Source of the DNA: Actinophytocola glycyrrhizae
Lineage (GTDB): Bacteria > Actinomycetota > Actinomycetes > Mycobacteriales > Pseudonocardiaceae
Direction: 5' to 3'
Assembly (NCBI RefSeq): GCF_042653545.1
Contig: NZ_JBHSIS010000006.1
Coordinates: 744,001 to 808,000 of the forward strand
Length of the DNA: 64,000 nucleotides
The stretch's first letter is position 1. The number at the start of each line of letters is the position of its first letter. Positions 14,752 to 21,966 of the stretch are shown piece after piece. The notes under the pieces are model-generated. The model did not search any database, had not been told where the DNA came from, and saw only the letters and a program-made list of their open reading frames with translations. Both the position numbers and the translations under genes were made by a program.

Positions 14752-16092
14752 GTGAAGCCAGCAAAGCTCACAGGCTGGGGCCGCACGGCCCCCACGACCG
14801 CACAGGTGGTCCACACCGACGACGTGCGCGCCATCGCCGACGCCGTGAAACACGCCGGTCCGCGCGGGGTGATCGCCCGCGGGCTCGGCCGCAGCTACGG
14901 CGACCCCGCTCAGAACGCGGGCGGCACGGTCATCGACATGACGGCGCTGAACCGCATCCACCGGGTGGACGCCGAGGCGGGCACGGTCGAGGTCGACGCG
15001 GGTGTCTCGCTCGACACGCTGATGCGCGCGCTGCTCCCGTTCGGTCTGTGGCTGCCGGTGCTCCCCGGCACCAGGCAGGTCACGGTGGGTGGCGCGATCG
15101 GGTGCGACATCCACGGCAAGGCACACCACGTCGAGGGCAGTTTCGGCAACCACGTCCTGTCACTGGACCTGCTCACCGCGGACGGCGAGATCACCACCCT
15201 CACCCCCGACGACGACCTGTTCTGGGCCACCGTCGGCGGGGTGGGCCTCACCGGCGTCGTGCTGAGGGCGACCCTGCACCTCAACCACGTCGAGACCGCG
15301 TACTTCCTCGTCGACACCGAGCGGATCGGCGGCCTCGACGAGCTGATGGCGCGCCAGAGCGTCGACGACGAGAAGTACGCCGAGTCGGTCTCCTGGTTCG
15401 ACGCGGTCACCACCGGCCCGCACCTCGGCCGCGGCATCCTCACCCGCGCCAACCACGCGACGCTCGCCGACCTGCCGGGCAAGCACAGGAGGAACCCGCT
15501 CAAGTTCGACGCGCCGCAGCTGCTGACCGTCCCCGACGTCTTCCCGCCCGGGATGCTGAACAAGCTGACCGGCCGGATCTTCAGCGAACTCTGGTACCGC
15601 AGGTCGCCGACGAAGCAGGGCGCGGTCCAGAACATCACGCAGTTCCTGCACCCGCTGGACATCGTCGGTGAGTGGAACCGCGGCTACGGGCCGCACGGCT
15701 TCCTGCAGTACCAGTACGTGGTGCCCTTCGGCGCGGAGGAGGTCATCCGGCACACGGTCCGGCGGATGACGGAGACGAGGCAGGTCTCCGCACTGAACGT
15801 GCTGAAGCGCTTCGGTGACGGCAACCGCGCGCCGCTGTCGTTCCCGATGGCGGGCTGGACGTTGTGCGTGGACCTGCCGGTCCGCGGCGGCGCGCACGAG
15901 TTGTGCGAGGAGCTGGACGAGCTGGTGCTCGCCGCGGGCGGGCGGCACTACCTGGCGAAGGAATCCCGCGCGACGCCCGAGGTCATCGCCCGCGGCTACC
16001 CGCGCCTCGACGAGTGGCGCAAGGTCCGCGCCACCGTCGACCCGCAAGGAAAGTTCGCATCGGACATGTCGAGAAGGTTGGAACTGCTGTGA
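14752..16092 (+). CDS. dprE1: Decaprenylphosphoryl-beta-D-ribose 2-oxidase
   Basis: A 446-residue FAD enzyme of the vanillyl-alcohol-oxidase fold. FAD-binding motifs are clear: RGLGRSYGD, PVLPGTRQVTVGGAIGCDI and HGKAHHVEGSFGNHV. Cys372 in GWTLCVDLPV corresponds to Mtb Cys387, the residue attacked by benzothiazinones, and Lys403 (YLAKESR) corresponds to the essential Lys418; the spacing of 31 residues is identical. It oxidises the 2'-OH of decaprenyl-phosphoryl-ribose; DprE2 then reduces the keto form to the arabinose donor. The GTG at 14752 follows a leaderless -10 box. Its stop overlaps the dprE2 start. Confidence 0.96.
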   Translation: MKPAKLTGWGRTAPTTAQVVHTDDVRAIADAVKHAGPRGVIARGLGRSYGDPAQNAGGTVIDMTALNRIHRVDAEAGTVEVDAGVSLDTLMRALLPFGLWLPVLPGTRQVTVGGAIGCDIHGKAHHVEGSFGNHVLSLDLLTADGEITTLTPDDDLFWATVGGVGLTGVVLRATLHLNHVETAYFLVDTERIGGLDELMARQSVDDEKYAESVSWFDAVTTGPHLGRGILTRANHATLADLPGKHRRNPLKFDAPQLLTVPDVFPPGMLNKLTGRIFSELWYRRSPTKQGAVQNITQFLHPLDIVGEWNRGYGPHGFLQYQYVVPFGAEEVIRHTVRRMTETRQVSALNVLKRFGDGNRAPLSFPMAGWTLCVDLPVRGGAHELCEELDELVLAAGGRHYLAKESRATPEVIARGYPRLDEWRKVRATVDPQGKFASDMSRRLELL

Positions 16093-16844
16093 TTGACGCG
16101 GTCGGAAACCCCCAGTCGCTGCTGCTGCTGGGCGGCACGTCGGAGATCGGTCTCGCGGTCGCCATGAAGTACGCCAGGCGCCGCCCGCTGCGGGTCGTGC
16201 TGGCCGCGCGGCCCTCCGAGCGCCTCGACAAGGCCGCCGAGGACCTGCGTGCCGCGGGCGCCACGGTGTCCACCGTGGAGTTCGACGCGCTTGACCTCGA
16301 CTCCCACGCCGCCGTGCTCGACAAGGCGTTCGGCGACGGCGACATCGACGTCACGGTGGTGGCGTTCGGACTGCTCGGCGACGCGGAGCAGGCGTGGCAG
16401 GACCACGCACGCGCGGTCGAGCTGGCCCAGGTCAACTACACCGCGCCGGTGTCGGTCGGGGTGCTGCTCGCGGAGCGCCTGCGCAGGCAGGGGCACGGCC
16501 GCGTGGTCGCGCTGTCGTCGGTCGCCGGTGAACGGGTGCGCCGTTCGAACTTCGTGTACGGCTCGACGAAGGCCGGTATGGACGGCTTCTACCTCGGTCT
16601 CGGCGAGGCGCTTCGGGGCGAGGGCATCACGGTCACCGTGGTCCGGCCGGGGTTCGTGCGCACGAAGATGACCGAGGGCATGAAGCCAGCGCCGCTGTCG
16701 GCGACCGCGGACCAGGTCGCGGACGTGGTCGTCGGCGCGGTGGCCAAGCGCAGGGAACTGGTGTGGGCGCCCGCGCCGCTGCGGGTGCTGTTCTCGATCC
16801 TGCGGCACATCCCGCGGCCGATCTTCCGCCGCCTGCCGATCTGA
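16089..16844 (+). CDS. dprE2: Decaprenylphosphoryl-2-keto-ribose reductase
   Basis: A 251-residue short-chain dehydrogenase. The cofactor motif is LLLGGTSEIGLAVA, the active-site Ser lies in VALSSVAGE, and Tyr/Lys are in FVYGSTKAGMD. The C-terminus (LRHIPRPIFRRLPI) is amphipathic, as in the Mtb enzyme (254 residues). It uses NAD(P)H to complete the epimerisation begun by DprE1, giving decaprenyl-phosphoryl-arabinose. The GTG start sits inside the last codons of dprE1 (CTGTGA), so they are co-translated. A hairpin follows at 16857. Confidence 0.95.
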   Translation: MIDAVGNPQSLLLLGGTSEIGLAVAMKYARRRPLRVVLAARPSERLDKAAEDLRAAGATVSTVEFDALDLDSHAAVLDKAFGDGDIDVTVVAFGLLGDAEQAWQDHARAVELAQVNYTAPVSVGVLLAERLRRQGHGRVVALSSVAGERVRRSNFVYGSTKAGMDGFYLGLGEALRGEGITVTVVRPGFVRTKMTEGMKPAPLSATADQVADVVVGAVAKRRELVWAPAPLRVLFSILRHIPRPIFRRLPI

Positions 16845-16856
16845 GGCGCGCAGGTC

Positions 16857-16889
16857 GTCCACCGGCAAAGTCGCCGCGCTCCGGTGGAC
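16857..16889 (+). terminator. Stem-loop after dprE2
   Basis: GTCCACCGG (16857-16865) and CCGGTGGAC (16881-16889) form a 9-bp perfect stem around a 15-base loop, 13 bases after the dprE2 stop. No U-tract follows. It likely ends the dprE1-dprE2 transcript. Confidence 0.45.
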
Positions 16890-17060
16890 GGCCTGTTCCG
16901 CAACTTGCAGATCGCAAGCAATGACCCAGAGTACTCCTCGGTGCCCGTCCGCGACACCCGTAACGCCGTAACGCGTGACGAATAGCGCCCGCCGACCTGC
17001 ACTGATGAGCGAGCGGCCGGTTCAGCGTCTCCATTGGCACACGATCCGAAGGAGACGGAA

Positions 17061-17825
17061 ATGACGAAGAACGCGGTCATCTACGGCGGCGGCGGCGCGA
17101 TCGGCACGGCGGTGGCGGCGGTCCTGGCGAAGCAGGGCGTGCGGGTCCACCTGGTCGGCCGGACGCCCGAGCGCCTGCGGCAGGCGGCGGCCGGGATCGA
17201 GAACGCCGAGGTCGCGGTGGTCGACGCGCTCGACGAGGCGGCCGTGGTCGCGCACGCCGAGTCGGTGGTGGCGCGGTTCGGCAGCCTGGACATCTCGCTG
17301 AACCTGGTCGCACGCGGTGACGTCCAGGGCCAGCCGCTGACGTCGATCGGTGCCGAGGACTTCCTCGCCCCGGTCGTGAACGCGGCACGCGCCCACTTCA
17401 ACACCGCCCGCGCGGCCACCCGGCTGATGGCGGCACAGGGCAGCGGCGTGGTCATCGTGCTGAACAGCGGCTCCGGCCATGCGGGCAGCCCGATGATGGG
17501 TGGCACGGGCCCGGCCGACGCGGCACTCGACGCGTTGTGCCGCAACCTGGCGCTCGAGAACGGCCCGAGCGGCGTGCGCGTGGTGGGCGTGTGGGTGGCC
17601 GGTGTCCCGGAGACGCTGACGCCGGAGTCGCTCGGCGCGGTCGACCCGGCCCTCGGGACGCCGGAGGCACTGCGGGGAGTCCTCGCCAACCTGGACTCCC
17701 TGCGCATGACCAAGCGTTCGCCCCGGCTCGCGGAGGTGGCGGAGACGGTGGCGTTCCTGGCCTCCGACCACGCCCGCGGCATCACGGGCACGTTCGTCAA
17801 CGTCACCGGCGGCATGTTCACCTGA
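17061..17825 (+). CDS. Divergent short-chain dehydrogenase-like protein lacking the catalytic Tyr/Lys
   Basis: A 254-residue Rossmann-fold protein. The cofactor loop is IYGGGGAIGTAVA near the N-terminus, and the C-terminal GITGTFVNVTGGMFT is typical of SDRs. The active-site segment reads GGTGPADAALDALC where YxxxK is expected, so both catalytic residues are missing (Thr and Asp in their place), while a Ser upstream (LNSGSG) is kept. Such SDR relatives exist in actinobacteria with unknown roles. The ATG at 17061 follows a strong ribosome site AAGGAGA. It is not obviously linked to DprE2. It ends 8 bases inside a convergent small gene. Confidence 0.85.
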   Translation: MTKNAVIYGGGGAIGTAVAAVLAKQGVRVHLVGRTPERLRQAAAGIENAEVAVVDALDEAAVVAHAESVVARFGSLDISLNLVARGDVQGQPLTSIGAEDFLAPVVNAARAHFNTARAATRLMAAQGSGVVIVLNSGSGHAGSPMMGGTGPADAALDALCRNLALENGPSGVRVVGVWVAGVPETLTPESLGAVDPALGTPEALRGVLANLDSLRMTKRSPRLAEVAETVAFLASDHARGITGTFVNVTGGMFT

Positions 17826-18093
17826 CCTGTTCGTCCCTGCCGGAGGGCTCGTCGAACCAGTCGATGTGCATCTCACCGAGATTGGCGTAGCGCTGCGCGA
17901 CCCGCTCCGCGGAGACGGTGTGGTGCGTGACCGAGTCCTCCGGCAGGTAGAACAGGACGTCGTCCTGGCCCTCGAACTCCATGCCCCAGCCGATGATCGG
18001 CGGGGCGTCGGGGTGATGGCGCAGTCCGTAGACGGCGAAGAGGCGCGGCTTGGCGAGCCGGGCCAGTTCGGCCAGCGTGGCGATGGATGTCAT
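17818..18093 (-). CDS. Small hypothetical protein
   Basis: A 91-residue soluble protein (MTSIATLAELARLAKPRLFAVYGLRHH start), acidic towards its C-terminus, with no recognised domain. Its 3' end overlaps the convergent SDR-like gene by 8 bases. Codon bias is normal for the window and the frame has a defined start, which supports a real gene. No function can be proposed. Confidence 0.55.
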   Translation of the reverse strand: MTSIATLAELARLAKPRLFAVYGLRHHPDAPPIIGWGMEFEGQDDVLFYLPEDSVTHHTVSAERVAQRYANLGEMHIDWFDEPSGRDEQVR

Positions 18094-18183
18094 GACGATG
18101 ACGGTGGCACTGTGCCAGCCTGGCCAGCAATCCGACCGATCGTGTGATTGCCGCTCACCCGGTCCGCGCCGAAGGATGGCCGC

Positions 18184-19032
18184 ATGACCGAGAACCCCAA
18201 CCCGAGCGTCCGTTCCCGGCAGGTCTCGACGCTGCTCCGCACGCTACGCGAGGACCTCGGACTGTCCGGCGCGGAGGTCGCCAAGGCGCTGGGCATGTCC
18301 CCGAGCAAGATCAGCCGCATCGAGACGGGCAGCCGCGGCCTGCGCGTCGACGACGTCGCCGCGCTGCTCGGCCACTACCAGGTGCCGGAGCAGAAACGGG
18401 CCCAGATCCTCGACCAGGTAAGGAAAGCCGAGGAACGCGGCTGGTGGGAGAGCCAGGGCCTCGGCCTCCCCCAGCTCTGGCAGGCCCTGATCAACTTCGA
18501 GTCCCGCGCCACGAGAATCCAGAACTTCGAAGCACTCTTCATCCCCGGCCTACTGCAAACCGACGAGTACACCGAGGCGATCATCAGCAGTATCAACAAG
18601 ACGCTGAGCAAGACGGAGCTGACGAACCTCGTCGCCTCACGACGAGCGAGGCAGGCGGTGCTGAACCGCCGCGACCTCCAGTTCCTGGCCGTCATCGACG
18701 AAGGCGCGCTCCGACGGCCGATCACGGTGAGTGGCGTGATGCGGCGACAGCTCCGCCATCTGGTGGACTCCAGCGAGCGGCCGAACATCACGGTCCGTGT
18801 GGTGCCCTTGCAGGCGGGGCAATACGCAGGACTCCAAGGTCCGTTCGCAATCCTTGAGTTCGAGGACGAGCCGAGCCTCGTCTACACGGAGAACCAAGTC
18901 ACGAGCATGTTTCTCGACGAGAAGGAAGATGTGGCCGCCTATCGTGTCGCCCTTGGCAATATCCTGAACGAGGCACTGGAACCGGCCGAGTCCGCACAGT
19001 TGATCGCGAGCCTCGCCGAGGAGCACGAGTGA
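18184..19032 (+). CDS. XRE-family regulator with DUF5753 sensor domain
   Basis: A 282-residue regulator. Residues about 17-75 form a helix-turn-helix (LREDLGLSGAEVAKALGMSP, then SKISRIETG), and the remainder is the DUF5753 domain (FIPGLLQTDEY, then RRQLRHLV, then VVPLQAGQYAGLQGPFAI). This architecture is abundant in Streptomyces and Pseudonocardiaceae, nearly always beside a small DUF397 protein that antagonises or works with the regulator, as here. GAAGGATG precedes the ATG at 18184. Its target genes are not evident. Confidence 0.92.
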   Translation: MTENPNPSVRSRQVSTLLRTLREDLGLSGAEVAKALGMSPSKISRIETGSRGLRVDDVAALLGHYQVPEQKRAQILDQVRKAEERGWWESQGLGLPQLWQALINFESRATRIQNFEALFIPGLLQTDEYTEAIISSINKTLSKTELTNLVASRRARQAVLNRRDLQFLAVIDEGALRRPITVSGVMRRQLRHLVDSSERPNITVRVVPLQAGQYAGLQGPFAILEFEDEPSLVYTENQVTSMFLDEKEDVAAYRVALGNILNEALEPAESAQLIASLAEEHE

Positions 19033-19046
19033 CAGGAGACGGCAGC

Positions 19047-19286
19047 ATGCACGCGCTGGACCTGCGGGACACACAATGGCGCAAGAGCAGCCGCAGCAGC
19101 GACCAGGCCAACTGCGTCGAAGTGGCGCGCCTGTGGCGCAAGAGCAGCCGCAGCAGCGCACAGGCCAACTGCGTCGAGGTGGCCTTCGCCGGTCCGGCCG
19201 TCGCCGTCCGCGACTCCAAGAACACCGACGGCCCCATCCTCACCTTCCCCGCGACGAACTGGGCCGCCTTCAGCACCGGACGATGA
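19047..19286 (+). CDS. DUF397 protein with a duplicated N-terminal motif
   Basis: A 79-residue DUF397 protein. The diagnostic WRKSSRSS and NCVEVA motif occurs twice because of a 57-base tandem duplication (copies begin at 19077 and 19134). The usual C-terminal half follows (VAVRDSKNTDGPILTF, then WAAF). DUF397 proteins pair with XRE/DUF5753 regulators; the gene starts 14 bases after the upstream stop, with AGGAGA as ribosome site. A GTG at 19029 overlapping the upstream TGA is an alternative start. The duplication should lengthen the N-terminal strand region by 19 residues. Confidence 0.88.
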   Translation: MHALDLRDTQWRKSSRSSDQANCVEVARLWRKSSRSSAQANCVEVAFAGPAVAVRDSKNTDGPILTFPATNWAAFSTGR

Positions 19287-19367
19287 ACGGGCGAAGCAGT
19301 TCCACAGCCCGATCCATGCCGTAGCGGCAGGCGAAGCGCCTACACCGCGAAGTCTGCGGCCGCCCGC

Positions 19368-19484
19368 GCCGTGAAAGGCGCGTTCACGGCACACGATGTG
19401 CCGTGAACGGCACATTCACGGCGTTGAGTGCCGTCAAAGCGCCTTTCACGGCATCGCCGATGTCCCGAACGCGCCGTTGATCAA
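19368..19484. repeat. Palindrome array (four units, period 30-32 bp)
   Basis: Units begin at 19368, 19400, 19430 and 19462. The first two have perfect GCCGTGAA and TTCACGGC arms, the third has one mismatch, and the fourth is decayed. Unit length and period match the arrays at 2.4 and 14.2 kb. It lies about 80 bases downstream of the DUF397 gene. Confidence 0.7.
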
Positions 19485-19584
19485 CCGTCAGCCCGCCGCT
19501 CCGTCCTCCCCGCCGTAGGGCGAGCGGAGGCACCCGGCGGCCGCCGTCACCAGGCTCCGCGTGGTGCCGCGAAGGTGAGCCGGC

Positions 19585-19701
19585 GTCCCGAAGGACGCTT
19601 TCGGGACGGCAGCGATGCCGTGAGAGTGCGGATAGGGACGCTGGGTGTCCCTATCCGCACACTCACGATGTCGGCGGTGTCCTGAAAGCGCCTTTCGCGG
19701 C
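19585..19701. repeat. Two palindromes flanking a 20-bp stem-loop
   Basis: GTCCCGAA and TTCGGGAC form a perfect palindrome at 19585-19607. A degraded member lies at 19679-19701, 94 bases away, about three array periods. The 47-base hairpin at 19620-19666 between them is of a different sequence and may be a terminator or structured RNA. Confidence 0.55.
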
Positions 19702-19791
19702 ACCGAAGCCGGGCACTACGCGCCCCGGCCCGCATAGCTTGTTCGTCTGGCGAGGCGATGAGTTCCGGGTCCGGAAATGGTCTCATCGCGC

Positions 19792-20136
19792 ATGGATCTC
19801 TACAGCGTCATGTGTGTGCGCGACCGGGCCGCGGCGACGCGGTGGTACGAGGCGTTCTTCGGGCGGCCCGCCGACGAGGTCGTCGGCGAGGAGTACCTCT
19901 GGCAGGTCGGCGCGAACGCGTGGGTCGTGCTCGACGACCGGGACGCGCGGGCTTCGCGGGTGGGCGGCTCGATGATCACGCTCGGGGTCACCGGCCTGGA
20001 CGGCATCCTCGCCCGCCTCGCCGCGCACGGCATCGGTCACGAGCCGGTCGAGACCTATGGCAACGGGGTGCGGCACGTGGAGGTCCTCGACCAGGACGGG
20101 AACAGCCTGTCACTCGCCGAGGCGCCCGCCGAGTGA
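19792..20136 (+). CDS. VOC family protein
   Basis: A 114-residue vicinal-oxygen-chelate domain: MDLYSVMCVRDRAAATRWYEAFFGR at the start, central VTGLDGILARLAAHGI, and the closing VEVLDQDGNSLSLAE, where the final Glu is a usual metal ligand. It resembles glyoxalase/antibiotic-resistance-like proteins whose substrates cannot be predicted. The ATG at 19792 is preferred over 19777 because the family begins at the first beta strand. It stands alone between the palindrome arrays and the toxin-antitoxin pair. Confidence 0.85.
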   Translation: MDLYSVMCVRDRAAATRWYEAFFGRPADEVVGEEYLWQVGANAWVVLDDRDARASRVGGSMITLGVTGLDGILARLAAHGIGHEPVETYGNGVRHVEVLDQDGNSLSLAEAPAE

Positions 20137-20150
20137 CCTCGGGACACAGT

Positions 20151-20170
20151 GGTACATCTTCAGGTACACT
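20151..20170 (+). promoter_or_regulatory. Promoter/operator of the VapBC-type operon
   Basis: GGTACA is repeated at 20151-20156 and 20163-20168. The second copy overlaps a TACACT -10 box (20165-20170) that ends six bases before the antitoxin ATG, so the transcript is probably leaderless. Direct repeats over the -10 fit autorepression by the antitoxin or the toxin-antitoxin complex. Confidence 0.5.
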
Positions 20171-20176
20171 TCTTCC

Positions 20177-20476
20177 ATGTCCGTTGATGACGATTGGGCA
20201 CGGGTCGGCATTCGGGAACTGCGGGACAACCTCAAGGACGTACTGGAGAAGGTGGAGCTCGGCGCGACGATCGAGGTCACCAAGAACGGAAGGACGATCG
20301 CGATGATCGTGCCGAGACCGAGCGGGGACGCGACGGAACGGCTCATCGCCGAGGGCAAGCTGCTGCCGTCGCGCAGTGGGAGCGGCAGTGTCCGGCTGCC
20401 GCGGCGGGTGCTGCCGTCGCCCGGGAGTCCGTCGAGTGGTGAGGCCCTCGACGACATGCGCACGGAGCGCAGGTGA
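20177..20476 (+). CDS. Antitoxin of the Phd/YefM type (VapB-like)
   Basis: A 99-residue protein. Residues about 8-50 form the Phd/YefM DNA-binding fold (WARVGIRELRDNLKDVLEKV, then GATIEVTKNGRTIAMIVP). The C-terminal half is Pro/Ser/Arg-rich and probably disordered until it wraps the toxin. It should bind its own promoter and neutralise the adjacent PIN toxin. The stop overlaps the GTG start of the toxin gene by four bases, the usual layout of such modules. Its role might be stress response or element maintenance. Confidence 0.9.
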   Translation: MSVDDDWARVGIRELRDNLKDVLEKVELGATIEVTKNGRTIAMIVPRPSGDATERLIAEGKLLPSRSGSGSVRLPRRVLPSPGSPSSGEALDDMRTERR

Positions 20477-20895
20477 TCTATCTCGAAACGTCCGCGCTGA
20501 TCAAGCTGGTCATCGAGGAGCCGGAGTCCGGTGCGCTGGAGCACTGGCTGCTGTTACAACAGGAAACCGTCACCACCAGCATGATCGGCCGGGTCGAGCT
20601 GCTGCGGGTCTGCCGGCGGGTGGCGCCCGAGAGCGTGGCGCAGGCCGAACTACTGCTCGACGACCTGCCGATCATCCCGCTGACCGGGTGGCTCGTGGAC
20701 GTCGCGGAGAAGGTCGGCCCGCCGGAACTGCGCACGCTCGACGCGTTGCACCTGGCAGCCGCCTTCGCCATGAGTGACGTGCTCACCGCGTTCGTCACGT
20801 ACGACAAACGCCTCCGGGACGCCGCCGTGCTCACCGGCCTGCCCGTGAACGACCTAGTGCCGTCAATGGGCCGTTCAGGACGCCCAGCGCCCTGA
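20473..20895 (+). CDS. PIN-domain ribonuclease toxin (VapC-like)
   Basis: A 140-residue PIN domain. Acidic active-site positions are present at the expected places: the first motif reads IYLETSALIKLV (Glu5 where Asp is usual), then VELLRV, LDALHLAAA and TYDKRLRDAA. It would cut RNA when freed from the antitoxin. The GTG start overlaps the antitoxin stop. The last residues (about SMGRSGRPAP) and the TGA are encoded inside intergenic palindromes, suggesting the repeat invaded or replaced the original 3' end. Asp to Glu is conservative and need not abolish metal binding. Confidence 0.88.
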   Translation: MIYLETSALIKLVIEEPESGALEHWLLLQQETVTTSMIGRVELLRVCRRVAPESVAQAELLLDDLPIIPLTGWLVDVAEKVGPPELRTLDALHLAAAFAMSDVLTAFVTYDKRLRDAAVLTGLPVNDLVPSMGRSGRPAP

Positions 20896-20932
20896 ACGCG
20901 CCTTTCAGGGCATTGCCACGCCGTCAACGCGC
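20859..20932. repeat. Palindrome array overlapping the toxin gene end
   Basis: Units begin at 20859 (degraded), 20889 (GCCCTGAA and TTCAGGGC, perfect arms) and 20920 (half unit), again about 30 bases apart. The toxin stop codon (20893-20895) is part of the second unit. The array separates the toxin gene from the convergent ubiA and may stop transcription from both sides. Confidence 0.65.
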
Positions 20933-20970
20933 ACCAAAGCCAGGGCGCTCCGCGCCCGACCCCGCAACAT

Positions 20971-21906
20971 CTAGAGGAACGCGGACAGGGCCACGCACGC
21001 TACCCACGACGCGCCGAGGACCTGCAGGACCCGGTCTCGGAGGGCGATCTCCTCCGGCTCCCCCGCGTTGCCGCCGTCCACGTCGACCGCGTACCGCAGG
21101 ACGGCCACCACCATCGGGACGATCGAGATGACCGCCCACACCGAGTTGGTGCCGGTGCGCTGCCGGATCTCGAACGCCCACAGCGCGTAGGTCATGATCA
21201 TGATGGCGGCGGACGTGGCCCACACGAACCGCAGGTAGCTCGCCGAGTACTTCGACAGCGACGCGCGGATCTTCGCGCCCGTCCGCTCGAACAGGACGAT
21301 CTCCGCGTACCGCTTGCCCGCCACCATGAACAGCGAGCCGAACGCCGTGACCAGCAGGAACCACTGCGACAGCGGCAACCCGGCCGCCGCGCCGCCCGCG
21401 ATGGCCCGCAGCAGGAAGCCCGACGCGACGATGCACAGGTCGATCACCGGCTGGTGCTTGAGCCCGAGGCAGTAGCCGACCTGCACGGCCGCGTAGATGC
21501 CGACCACGACCAGCAGCCGCCAGCTCGACGCCAGCGACACCGCGAACGACGCCAGGAACAGGAACACCGCCAGCCCGTACGCCACCCTGACCGGCACGAT
21601 CCCGGCCGCGATGGGCCGGTTGCGCTTGGTCGGGTGCGCCCGGTCGGCCTCGACGTCGATCGCGTCGTTGACCAGGTACACGGCCGACGCGACCAGGCAG
21701 AACGCGGCGAACGCGATGGCGGCGTCAACCACCACGTCCATCCGGAACACCGGGTTCGCGGCGTAGGCGGCGAACGGTGCCGCCAGCACCAGCACGTTCT
21801 TCACCCACTGGCGCGGCCGGGCCGTGCGGATCACGCCCCGCACGAGCCCGCCGCGGGGCGCACCGGCGGAGGACACGGAGGTGTCGCTCTCCGCCGTGCT
21901 ACTCAC
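20971..21906 (-). CDS. ubiA: Decaprenyl-phosphate phosphoribosyltransferase (UbiA superfamily)
   Basis: A 311-residue polytopic UbiA-fold transferase with about nine hydrophobic helices. The first Asp motif is NDAIDVEADRAHP (Asn80, Asp84, Asp88); the second lies in LGLKHQPVIDLCIVASGF. It matches the Mtb Rv3806c type (302 residues), which transfers 5-phosphoribose from PRPP to decaprenyl phosphate, the committed step towards the DprE1/DprE2 substrate. TARPRQWVKN near the N-terminus is typical of this branch. GTG start; it follows the PAP2 phosphatase gene by 60 bases on the same strand, as in Mycobacterium. Confidence 0.93.
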   Translation of the reverse strand: MSSTAESDTSVSSAGAPRGGLVRGVIRTARPRQWVKNVLVLAAPFAAYAANPVFRMDVVVDAAIAFAAFCLVASAVYLVNDAIDVEADRAHPTKRNRPIAAGIVPVRVAYGLAVFLFLASFAVSLASSWRLLVVVGIYAAVQVGYCLGLKHQPVIDLCIVASGFLLRAIAGGAAAGLPLSQWFLLVTAFGSLFMVAGKRYAEIVLFERTGAKIRASLSKYSASYLRFVWATSAAIMIMTYALWAFEIRQRTGTNSVWAVISIVPMVVAVLRYAVDVDGGNAGEPEEIALRDRVLQVLGASWVACVALSAFL

Positions 21907-21966
21907 GACTCCCCCTCGCAGGCTCCGGGGAGCCCTGCGTCCTCTGGTCCGCTCCGCAGGCTCCGC

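Larger units (their letters stand above)
19287..19791. other. Intergenic region filled with palindromes
   Basis: Between the DUF397 gene and the VOC gene, 505 bases hold no convincing gene. They carry a first palindrome array (19368-19484), two further family members (19585-19607 and 19679-19701) and between them a long hairpin: GTGAG...GGATAGGGAC at 19620-19639 pairs with its complement at 19647-19666 (20-bp stem, one mismatch, 7-base loop). Confidence 0.6.

Noticed and set aside
19029..19286. Two separate DUF397 genes
   Set aside because: There is one uninterrupted frame with a duplicated N-terminal motif and a single C-terminal half.
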